From: Microbacterium azadirachtae | GTDB lineage: Bacteria; Actinomycetota; Actinomycetes; Actinomycetales; Microbacteriaceae | DNA: 57,500 bases | Assembly (NCBI RefSeq): GCF_000956545.1 | Contig: NZ_JYIT01000062.1 | Span: 1-57,500 of the forward strand | Direction of reading: 5' to 3' | Part shown: positions 49,129 to 56,543 of the stretch, piece by piece | How the letters are laid out: each line of letters begins with the position of its first letter | Numbering within the stretch: the stretch's first letter is position 1 | Notes under the pieces: generated by a model | Told to the model about the DNA's origin: nothing | What the model saw: only the letters and a program-made list of their open reading frames with translations | Database searches by the model: none | Translations under genes and position numbers: made by a program

Positions 49129-50397
49129 ATGACCACGACCGCCCAGGCGAGCGGCACCGACCGCCCGGCCGGATCCGACCGCGACGCCGGCTGGCGCGAC
49201 ATCGCGGCTCTCGTGCTCGCCCGCGCCGGCGCGCGGCTGCGCCTGATCGCCTCCGCCGTGCGCCCGCTCGCGTGGGTGCTGGGTGGGATCGCGCTCGGCT
49301 GTCTCGTGATCGCCCTGCCGCTCGGCTGGATCGAGCTCGCGGTGATCGCTCTCGTGCTGGGCGTGGTGCTGGCGCTGTGCGCGCTGTTCCTGATCGGCCG
49401 CACCGCCTACGACGTCACGCTCGACCTCGCCCGCACCCGGGTGGTCGTGGGGGAGCGCGCGGTCGGAGCGCTCACGCTCGCCAACCGCGGCACCCGGGCG
49501 ATCCTGCCCTCCCGCGTGGTGCTGCCGGTGGGCGCGGGGCGCGGCGAGTTCGGCATCAAGCGGCTCGCCCCGGGGGAGGAGGCGGAGGAGCTCTTCGCGA
49601 TCCCCACGCACCGCCGAGGCGTGGTCTCGGTCGGGCCGGTCAGCGTCGTCCGCGGCGATCCGCTCGGGCTGTTCGAGCGTGCGCACCGCCGCGACGACCC
49701 GATCGATCTGTTCGTGCACCCGCGGACGATCGTCTTCGACGGGCAGTCGCTCGGCTTCCTGCGCGACCTCGAGGGTCTGCCGGCGGCGGACCTGTCGCGC
49801 GACGACGTCTCCTTCCACGCGCTGAACGAGTATCAGCCGGGCGACGACCTGCGCCGCGTGCACTGGCGCTCGTCGGCGCGCACCGGCGTGCTCATGGTGC
49901 GCCAGTACGAGGAGACGCGGCGCTCGCATTTCGTGATCGGCCTCAGCCGTGCCGCGGGCGAGTACGCCGAGCCGGACGAGTTCGAGCTCGCGATCTCGCT
50001 CGCCGGATCCGTCGGCCTCCGCGCGATCCGCGACTCGCAGCACGTCGACCTGCGCGTGCAGGGCAGGGCTCTGCCGTCCGGCACCGGGAAGCAGCTGCTC
50101 GACTCGCTCGCCGGCGTCGAGGAGGGGCGTGCGAAGGACGGCACCCTGTCTGCGCTCGCCGGCACGGTCGCCGCGCACATGCCGCTGTCCAGCGTCGTGG
50201 TGCTGGTGGCCGGCAGCCGCACGTCGCCGGAGGAGCTGCGCGCCGCGTGCGCCCGGCTCCCGTTCGGCTCCCGCGTGCTCGCGATCGTCGCGGACCTCGG
50301 CGAGCCGCCGTCGCTGCGTCGCATCGGCGACGCCGACGTGATCACCGTGGGCGCACTCGAACAGCTGCCCCTCGCCCTCGGGAAGGTGCTCGCATGA
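49129..50397 (+). CDS. DUF58 domain-containing membrane protein
   Basis: A 422-aa protein. A hydrophilic start, two adjacent TM segments (PLAWVLGGIALGCLVIALPLGW and ELAVIALVLGVVLALCALFL), then a soluble part with an Ig-like region (ERAVGALTLANRG, RRGVVSVGPVSVVRGDPLGLF) and the DUF58 signature YQPGDDLRRVHWRSSARTG followed by a VWA-like fold. DUF58 proteins are standard partners of MoxR ATPases. GAGAGCACGT precedes the ATG. It overlaps the transglutaminase gene by 4 nt (ATGA). Confidence 0.92.
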   Translation: MTTTAQASGTDRPAGSDRDAGWRDIAALVLARAGARLRLIASAVRPLAWVLGGIALGCLVIALPLGWIELAVIALVLGVVLALCALFLIGRTAYDVTLDLARTRVVVGERAVGALTLANRGTRAILPSRVVLPVGAGRGEFGIKRLAPGEEAEELFAIPTHRRGVVSVGPVSVVRGDPLGLFERAHRRDDPIDLFVHPRTIVFDGQSLGFLRDLEGLPAADLSRDDVSFHALNEYQPGDDLRRVHWRSSARTGVLMVRQYEETRRSHFVIGLSRAAGEYAEPDEFELAISLAGSVGLRAIRDSQHVDLRVQGRALPSGTGKQLLDSLAGVEEGRAKDGTLSALAGTVAAHMPLSSVVVLVAGSRTSPEELRAACARLPFGSRVLAIVADLGEPPSLRRIGDADVITVGALEQLPLALGKVLA

Positions 50398-52895
50398 CCG
50401 CGCCCGCTCAGCCAGGATCCGACCGCTCCGCAGAGACGTCGAAGGCCTCCCGCGGCTCGAAGACGAAGACCGTGCGTCGCCCGCTGTCCGTGCGCCGCAC
50501 GGTCGTGGACCTGGTCGCCGTCGCCCTCCTCATGGGCGCCGGTCTCGTCGGCTGGTGGCCCTCGTTCGCCGGCGGCTCCTTCCTGCCGGCCGCGATCGGC
50601 GGTGTCGTGCTCGGCCTCGGCATCGCGCTGCTCTGCGCCTGGCGCGGATGGGGCGTCCTGGCGACGGCCGGGCTCACGCTGCTCGTCTACTACCTGTTCG
50701 GCGGCGCGCTCGCGCTGCCGCAGACCACGCTGTTCGGCGTCGTGCCCACCGGTCAGACGCTCGGCGCGCTGTCGGCCGGCGCGATCACGAGCTGGAAGGC
50801 GATGCTCACCACCGTCGCCCCGGTCGCCGTCGCCGACGGCTACGCGCTGGTGCCGTTCCTGGCGGCCCTGGTGTTCGGCGTGGTCGCCGCCGCTCTCGCG
50901 CTCCGGCTGCGCAGGGCCGCGTGGGCGCTGATCCCCGCTGCGGCGCACCTGATGCTGGTGATCGCGATGGGCGTTCCGGCGCCCGCGGCGCCCATCGCCC
51001 AGGGCGTCGCCTTCGCCCTCGTGGCGGTGGCCTGGCTCGCGCTGCGCGGAACCGGGGAGCACACCGACGCCGCCGTGTCGGTCGCGGCCGACGGAACGCA
51101 CTCCACGGCGCTGCGCCGGCGTCGCATCCTCGCCGGCGCCGCGGTGCTCGTGGTCGCAGGCCTCGCCGGCACCGGGGTCGCGACCGCGACGACGCTCGCC
51201 GAGCCGCGTCACGTGTTCCGCGACGTGGTGCTGCCGCCGTTCGACGTGCACCAGTACGCGAGCCCGCTGCAGTCGTACCGCGGGTACGTCAAGGATCACC
51301 GCAAGGACACCCTGTTCACGGTGAAGGGGCTGCCCGAGGGGGCGCGCATCCGCGTCGGCACGATGGACGCCTTCAACGGGGTCGTCTACGACGTCTCGGA
51401 CAAGGGCGTCGGCTCGTCGGGCGCGTTCAGCCCGATCCGCGACAACATGTCCGCCGACGCCACCGGATCCTCGGCCACGCTCGACATCACGATGGACGCG
51501 TACAAGGGGGTGTGGCTGCCGGACGCGGGTCAGGTGAGCCGGATCGCCTTCGCCGGATCCGATGCGGATGCGCTGCGCCGCGGCACCTACTACAACGAGT
51601 CCACCGGCACGGCGGTCGCCACCTCGAAGCTGCGCAAGGGCGACACCTACACGGTGGACACCACGATCCCCCGCACCTGGACCGACAAGCAGCTCGAGGG
51701 CCTCGACTTCGGCACGGTCGCGATGCCCAAGTCGGCCGAGGCCCCGGAGAAGCTCGCCGCGCTCGCCTCGGACACGGTGGCGGATGCGAAGACGCCGATC
51801 GCGCAGGTGCGCGCGCTCGTGAAGAAGTTCTCCGAGGAGGGGTTCTTCAGCCACGGGCTGGAGGGCGAGGCGCTCAGCCGCGCCGGACACACCGAGGAGC
51901 GGATCTCCACCCTGATCGGCGGCCAGCAGATGGTCGGCGACGACGAGCAGTACGCCGTCGCGATGGCGCTCGCCGCGCGCTCCCTGGGCATCCCGGTGCG
52001 CGTCGTCATGGGCTTCTACCCGGACAAGGGCCAGAAGGGCACCTTCTCGGCCAACGGCGACAACCTGCACGCGTGGGTCGAGGTGAACTTCGAGAAGGCG
52101 GGCTGGGTGGCCTTCGACCCGACTCCGCCGAAGGACAAGGTCCCGCAGGACCAGATCACCAAGCCGAAGGTCGTCCCCAAGCCTCAGGTGCTGCAGCCGC
52201 CGCCCCCGCCGCAGGATCCGGTCGAGCTCCCGCCGAGCGTGCCCGATCAGCGCGGCAACCAGGACGGGCCGAGCGACCTGCTCGGGATCCTCGGGGCGGT
52301 GCTGGCCATCGGCGGCAGCGTGCTGCTCGTGCTCGCGATCCTCGCGTCCCCGTTCATCGTGATCGGCGCGTGGAAGGCCGCCCGGCGACGCAAGCGGCGC
52401 GCGGCCGCGCTGGCCGCCGACCGCATCAGCGGCGGCTGGGACGAGCTCACCGACCGCGCCGTCGACTACGGGGCGCGCCTGCCCGTCGGCGCCACGCGCG
52501 CCGAGGAGGCGCAGACCGTCGCGACCTCCCTCACCGTGCCCGCGGTCACGACGCTGGCCGACCAGGCGGACGCCCAGGTGTTCGGTCCGAGCGAGCCCAC
52601 GGCGGAGGACGTGGACGCGTTCTGGCGCGAGGTCGACGGCATCGTGGCCGGGCTGGGCAAGGAGGCGAGCTGGCGGCGTCGCATGCTCGCGCGCCTGAGC
52701 CTGCGCTCCCTGCTCGGCGGAACACGGCTGTCGACGGGCGTCCAGGGGCTGCGCGATGCCGCCGCCGAACGGATCCGCCGACCGCAGAGCGGCTCTGGCG
52801 CGAGCGCGGCCGCACCTGGCACGATCGAGAACACGGCAGGGCGGCAGAGCGGCACCCGGGCCGCGCGCCCCGGATCCGAGAGCGAGAACTCATGA
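50394..52895 (+). CDS. DUF3488/transglutaminase-like membrane protein lacking the catalytic Cys
   Basis: An 833-aa membrane protein. Residues about 40-260 hold six or more TM segments (DUF3488/TgpA-like), one large outside domain spans about 285-640, and a TM near 650 precedes a cytoplasmic tail. The transglutaminase core is at about 470-580. Its expected G-D-C-E motif reads GDDEQYAVAMALAARSLG: Asp517 (codon 51942-51944) stands in place of the nucleophilic Cys, while His559 (NLHAWVEV) and Asp575 (AFDPTPP) remain. It is therefore probably not an active cysteine transglutaminase or protease and may bind peptide or wall partners. Pro-rich hinge before the last TM. Overlaps both neighbours by ATGA. 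Confidence 0.88.
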   Translation: MTAPAQPGSDRSAETSKASRGSKTKTVRRPLSVRRTVVDLVAVALLMGAGLVGWWPSFAGGSFLPAAIGGVVLGLGIALLCAWRGWGVLATAGLTLLVYYLFGGALALPQTTLFGVVPTGQTLGALSAGAITSWKAMLTTVAPVAVADGYALVPFLAALVFGVVAAALALRLRRAAWALIPAAAHLMLVIAMGVPAPAAPIAQGVAFALVAVAWLALRGTGEHTDAAVSVAADGTHSTALRRRRILAGAAVLVVAGLAGTGVATATTLAEPRHVFRDVVLPPFDVHQYASPLQSYRGYVKDHRKDTLFTVKGLPEGARIRVGTMDAFNGVVYDVSDKGVGSSGAFSPIRDNMSADATGSSATLDITMDAYKGVWLPDAGQVSRIAFAGSDADALRRGTYYNESTGTAVATSKLRKGDTYTVDTTIPRTWTDKQLEGLDFGTVAMPKSAEAPEKLAALASDTVADAKTPIAQVRALVKKFSEEGFFSHGLEGEALSRAGHTEERISTLIGGQQMVGDDEQYAVAMALAARSLGIPVRVVMGFYPDKGQKGTFSANGDNLHAWVEVNFEKAGWVAFDPTPPKDKVPQDQITKPKVVPKPQVLQPPPPPQDPVELPPSVPDQRGNQDGPSDLLGILGAVLAIGGSVLLVLAILASPFIVIGAWKAARRRKRRAAALAADRISGGWDELTDRAVDYGARLPVGATRAEEAQTVATSLTVPAVTTLADQADAQVFGPSEPTAEDVDAFWREVDGIVAGLGKEASWRRRMLARLSLRSLLGGTRLSTGVQGLRDAAAERIRRPQSGSGASAAAPGTIENTAGRQSGTRAARPGSESENS

Positions 52896-54241
52896 CCAAC
52901 GCCCCGAGCGGGACGGGCGCGGACGCCGCGCCCGTCGCGCCGATCCGACGGCGCGCGATCGCCTGTGCGATCGACCTCGCCATCCCCGCGGTCATCCTCC
53001 TCGCCGGATATCTGATCTCTTTGGGGGTCACGATGTCGGCGAAGCCGGACACCCTCACCGGCGCGCTGTTCGTCCTCATGCTCGGCATCGGGACGACCTT
53101 CGTGATCGCGCTGGTGTGGTTCGTGATCTCCACCTTCCTGCAGGGCGCCGGCGCCTCGGTGGGCATGCGGATCATGCACCTGCGCGTGGTGCGCGAGGGC
53201 AGTGAGGCGCCGCTCGGCTTCGGACGGGCGCTCCTGCGCAACCTCGTGTTCGGGCTCAGCGCCTCGATCGTGGTGGGGTACTTCACGCCGCTCTTCGACG
53301 GCTCCGGCCGGTTCCAGGGCTGGCACGATCGCGCCGCAGGGGCTGTCGTGCGCGACGCGCGCGCCGCCGCCCCCACGCCTGCCCCGGCGACCGGGAAAGG
53401 GCAGCCCGCTCCGGCCGGCCCGACGCCGGCCGCTCCGCTCGGCTCTCCGCAGCCCGCCCCCGCCGGCGGTGCTCTCGCGTCGGGGTTCGGCGGCTCCCCG
53501 ATCCCGTCGCCGACGCCCGGATCCGCTCCCGCGCCCACGGCCTCGTTCGCGCCGCCCGCCGCTTTCGCGCCGCAGGGCGGGGCCCCTACCGGACACACCC
53601 TGCCGAATGCCCCCAGCGCCGCGGGCACCGTCGTCCCGGCGGAGCCCGAGGTCGATCCGCATGACGCGACCGTGCTGTCGGCGGCTGCGCAGGCCGCCGC
53701 CGACGCCGCCCACGCGATGATCACGGTCGTACCCGGGGTGAGCCCGTCGGTCCCCGCGCCCGCCGCGCCGGTCGTGTCGGGCCCCGAGACCGTGACGCCC
53801 GCGGGTCCGCCGGCACCCGCCGCGCCCCCGGCGACCGTCGCGGACGCCCTCGCGCAGGGGCCGATCGCGCCGACCGCCGAGGAGGAGGATCTGGAGGAGA
53901 CCCGGATCTCGATCCCGGGGCACCGTCTGCAGTTCGTCTGGGACGACGGCGCGCGGGCCACGGTGTCCGGGCGCACGCTGTTCGGCCGCAACCCGGCACC
54001 CGAGCCCGGCGCGACGGTCGTCGTGGTCCGCGATGAGACGCTCTCGCTGTCCAAGACCCACTTCGAGGCGGCGGCGGAGGCCGCGGGCGGCTGGGTCATG
54101 GACCGGCACTCGACCAACGGGATGACGATCGTGCGCGACGGCGTGCGCATCGCCTGCCCGCCTGGCGAGCGCGTGCGGATCCGCCTCGGCGACGCGATCG
54201 AGATCGGCGACCGGATCGTGACCGTGGGCGGCTACGCATGA
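52892..54241 (+). CDS. RDD-family membrane protein with C-terminal FHA domain
   Basis: A 449-aa protein. Residues 15-155: RDD domain with three TM segments (RRRAIACAIDLAIPAVILLAGYL, FVLMLGIGTTFVIALVWFVI, LVFGLSASIVVGYFTPLF). Residues 160-345: a Pro/Ala linker. Residues 350-448: FHA domain (FGRNPAPE, SLSKTHFEAAAE, WVMDRHSTNGMTI) with the conserved Arg, Ser-x-x-His and Asn-Gly that bind phosphothreonine. DLEETRIS just before FHA contains a Thr in an acidic context, typical of a Ser/Thr-kinase target in GarA-like proteins. It likely recruits phosphorylated partners to the membrane. ATGA overlaps at both ends. Confidence 0.9.
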   Translation: MTNAPSGTGADAAPVAPIRRRAIACAIDLAIPAVILLAGYLISLGVTMSAKPDTLTGALFVLMLGIGTTFVIALVWFVISTFLQGAGASVGMRIMHLRVVREGSEAPLGFGRALLRNLVFGLSASIVVGYFTPLFDGSGRFQGWHDRAAGAVVRDARAAAPTPAPATGKGQPAPAGPTPAAPLGSPQPAPAGGALASGFGGSPIPSPTPGSAPAPTASFAPPAAFAPQGGAPTGHTLPNAPSAAGTVVPAEPEVDPHDATVLSAAAQAAADAAHAMITVVPGVSPSVPAPAAPVVSGPETVTPAGPPAPAAPPATVADALAQGPIAPTAEEEDLEETRISIPGHRLQFVWDDGARATVSGRTLFGRNPAPEPGATVVVVRDETLSLSKTHFEAAAEAAGGWVMDRHSTNGMTIVRDGVRIACPPGERVRIRLGDAIEIGDRIVTVGGYA

Positions 54242-55062
54242 CGCCGGCGATCGTGGCGCGCGCCGGCGCCGCCACGCACACCGGCCTTCGCCGCTCGCTC
54301 AACGAGGACGCGCTGCTCGCTCAGGCGCCGCTGTTCCTCGTCGCCGACGGGATGGGCGGGCATCAGGCGGGCGACGTCGCCAGCAGTACCGTGATCGACG
54401 GGTTCGCGCAGCTGCGCGGCCGTCCGGTCCTCACGATCGACGACGTCAGCTTCACCCTGGCCCGCGTGCGCGCGGCGGTCGACGCGATCGGCGGCACGGG
54501 CGTCTCGAAGGCGGGTACCACCCTCAGCGGGGTCACGATCGCGGCGGTCGACGGGGTCGGCTACTGGCTGGCGGTCAACATCGGCGACTCGCGCACCTAC
54601 CGCCTCTCCGGCGGCACGCTGGAGCAGATCTCCGTCGACCACTCGGTGGTGCAGGAGCTCATCGACGCCGGGCAGCTGCGGGCGGCGGATGCGTCCACCG
54701 ATCGCCGCCGCAACATCATCACCCGGGCGATCGGCGCAGGCAGCGCCGGGGAGGCGGACTACTGGATGATCCCGGCGCGCGTCGGCGATCGGATCCTGGT
54801 CTGCTCCGACGGCCTGAGCAGCGAGGTGGGCGACGACGAGATCCGCACTCTGCTCACCGTGCACGAGGATCCGCAGGCCGCCGCCGACCGTCTGGTCGAC
54901 CGCGCCCTGGAGCTCGGCGGGCGGGACAATGTGACCGCGGTCGTCGTGGACGCGGTCCACGTCAGCACGCGTCCGGGCAGTGACGGCACGACCGGCATCG
55001 ACGACGAGGACATCGACTCCGACACGCGACCGCGTGCCGAGGCCATGGGAGGGATGCGCTGA
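54238..55062 (+). CDS. PP2C-type Ser/Thr protein phosphatase
   Basis: A 274-aa soluble phosphatase with all metal motifs: GLRRSLNEDALL, FLVADGMGGHQAGDVAS, AGTTLSGVTIAAV, AVNIGDSRTYRLS, QISVDHSVVQELI, ILVCSDGLSSEV and GGRDNVTAVVVDAV. The Asp residues in ADGMGG, SDG and GRDN bind the two Mn/Mg ions. It would reverse phosphorylation by the kinase encoded two genes downstream and so set the state of the FHA proteins. Starts in the stop of the RDD-FHA gene and its own stop shares one base with the next start. Confidence 0.95.
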   Translation: MTPAIVARAGAATHTGLRRSLNEDALLAQAPLFLVADGMGGHQAGDVASSTVIDGFAQLRGRPVLTIDDVSFTLARVRAAVDAIGGTGVSKAGTTLSGVTIAAVDGVGYWLAVNIGDSRTYRLSGGTLEQISVDHSVVQELIDAGQLRAADASTDRRRNIITRAIGAGSAGEADYWMIPARVGDRILVCSDGLSSEVGDDEIRTLLTVHEDPQAAADRLVDRALELGGRDNVTAVVVDAVHVSTRPGSDGTTGIDDEDIDSDTRPRAEAMGGMR

Positions 55063-56543
55063 TGAACACCGTCTACCGCACAGGGTCCTGGTACGCGCTG
55101 ATCGGCCCGCGGGCCGTGGTGGCGCTGCCTCCGGACGCGGACGCCGCGCTCGTCGGCACGCTGTGGGAGCGGGTCGCCGCCGAGGAGGTGTCGTTCGCCG
55201 AGGTCGTCGACGCGCTGACCGCCGCGGGCGGGGGCTCGTTCTCCGCCATCCCGCCGTTCGCCGCCGTCGTGCGCGAGGGCGAGCACGCGCGCATCGCCGT
55301 GCGCGGCCGGGTGCGGGCGCGCGTGACCACCGCGGACGACGAGCGCGAGATCACCGGCGCCGAGGTCACCACCTGGAGCGAGCGGTTCGTCCCTGCCGTC
55401 ACAGGGATCGAGATCCGCGTCGAGGACGGGGCGGAGGATCCGGCGCTGCCGATCGTCGCCGGCGTCGTGCGCGCCGGCGCGATCGCTGCCGGAGCCGCCG
55501 TCCGGGTTCCCGCCCCGTCGGTCCCTGAGCCTGTCGAAGGGTCCGAAGCGCCGGACGAGGTCGCTCCTCTGGTCCCTGAGCCTGTCGAAGGGCCCGACGG
55601 CGGTTCCCCGTTGGTCCCTGAGCCTGTCGAAGGGTCCGAAGTGCCCGACGAGGTCGCTCCTCTGGTCCCTGAGCCTGTCGAAGGGCCCGAAGCGCCTGAC
55701 GAGGTCGCCCCTCTGGTCCCTGAGCCTGTCGAAGGGCCCGAAGCGCCCGACGAGGTCGCCCTCGGCACCACGACCACCGGCGCCACGACCCAGGATCCCG
55801 AGCCCGCGCTGCACCCGGCCGAGCTCGCCGACGCCGACGACCTCGGCGACCTCGGCGACACCGTGCTGAGCGCCCCGGCCGCGGCGGAGACGATCCTGCC
55901 TCCGGCCGACACCATCGCGGAGCCGGTCGGCGGCCACACCCTCGACTTCCGCCCGTCGGCCGCCCCGGCGCCCGCGGGTCATGTCACCGCCGCGGACGTC
56001 GACGGCGACCACGACGGGGCGACGATCTCCCTCGCCCAGGCGCGGGCGATGCGCGCCGATCTGCCGCTGGCGCCGACCGTCTCGGACGCCGCCCCCGCAC
56101 CGGCGGCGCCGATCCCGGCGCCCGTGTCGGCCGTGCCGGGGATCACCCTGGAACCGGCGCGTCCGGTCAGCGCGGATCCGGTCGCCGCGCGCGTCGACGG
56201 ATCCGGGCCGCGGGTGAGGCTGTCCACCGGGCAGGTGGTCTCGCTCGACCGCACCGTCGTGATCGGCCGGCGCCCTCGGGCTTCCCGGTCCAGCGGGTCC
56301 ACGCTGCCGCACCTGGTGGCGGTGGACAGCCCGCAGCAGGACATCTCCCGCAGCCACCTCGAGATCCGTCCCGAGGCCGACGCGGTGGTGGTGCTCGATC
56401 TGCACACGACGAACGGATCCACCCTGCTGCGACCCGGCGCCGAGCCGGTGCGGCTGCACCCCGGGGAGCAGACCATCGTGGTCACCGGGGACGTGATCGA
56501 TCTCGGCGACGGAGTCACCGTCGCCTTCGAGGAGCTGCCGTGA
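55062..56543 (+). CDS. FHA-domain protein with VPEPVEG repeat linker
   Basis: A 493-aa protein. Residues 1-150 form an alpha/beta domain I do not recognise (WYALIGPRAVVALPPDADAALV, FSAIPPFAAVVREGEHARIAVRG). Residues about 153-230 are five VPEPVEG units separated by acidic GSEAPDEVAPL-like spacers. Residues 230-380 are disordered and Ala/Pro-rich. Residues about 383-493 are an FHA domain (VVIGRRPRAS, QDISRSHLEIRPE, DLHTTNGSTLLRPG) with the phosphothreonine-binding residues intact. The repeat units are copies of a dispersed DNA element, so the linker grew by insertion or duplication. Overlaps the kinase gene by 4 nt (GTGA). Confidence 0.9.
   Translation: MNTVYRTGSWYALIGPRAVVALPPDADAALVGTLWERVAAEEVSFAEVVDALTAAGGGSFSAIPPFAAVVREGEHARIAVRGRVRARVTTADDEREITGAEVTTWSERFVPAVTGIEIRVEDGAEDPALPIVAGVVRAGAIAAGAAVRVPAPSVPEPVEGSEAPDEVAPLVPEPVEGPDGGSPLVPEPVEGSEVPDEVAPLVPEPVEGPEAPDEVAPLVPEPVEGPEAPDEVALGTTTTGATTQDPEPALHPAELADADDLGDLGDTVLSAPAAAETILPPADTIAEPVGGHTLDFRPSAAPAPAGHVTAADVDGDHDGATISLAQARAMRADLPLAPTVSDAAPAPAAPIPAPVSAVPGITLEPARPVSADPVAARVDGSGPRVRLSTGQVVSLDRTVVIGRRPRASRSSGSTLPHLVAVDSPQQDISRSHLEIRPEADAVVVLDLHTTNGSTLLRPGAEPVRLHPGEQTIVVTGDVIDLGDGVTVAFEELP
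55520..55735 (+). repeat. Five in-frame copies of the dispersed element
   Basis: Copies of the CCCTGAGCCTGTCGAAGG element, each preceded by GGT, start at 55520, 55571, 55613, 55664 and 55715 (spacings 51, 42, 51 and 51 bp). All are in the same orientation and frame and read VPEPVEG. The spacers between copies are also similar, so tandem duplication of a 51-bp unit followed the first insertion. Confidence 0.95.
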
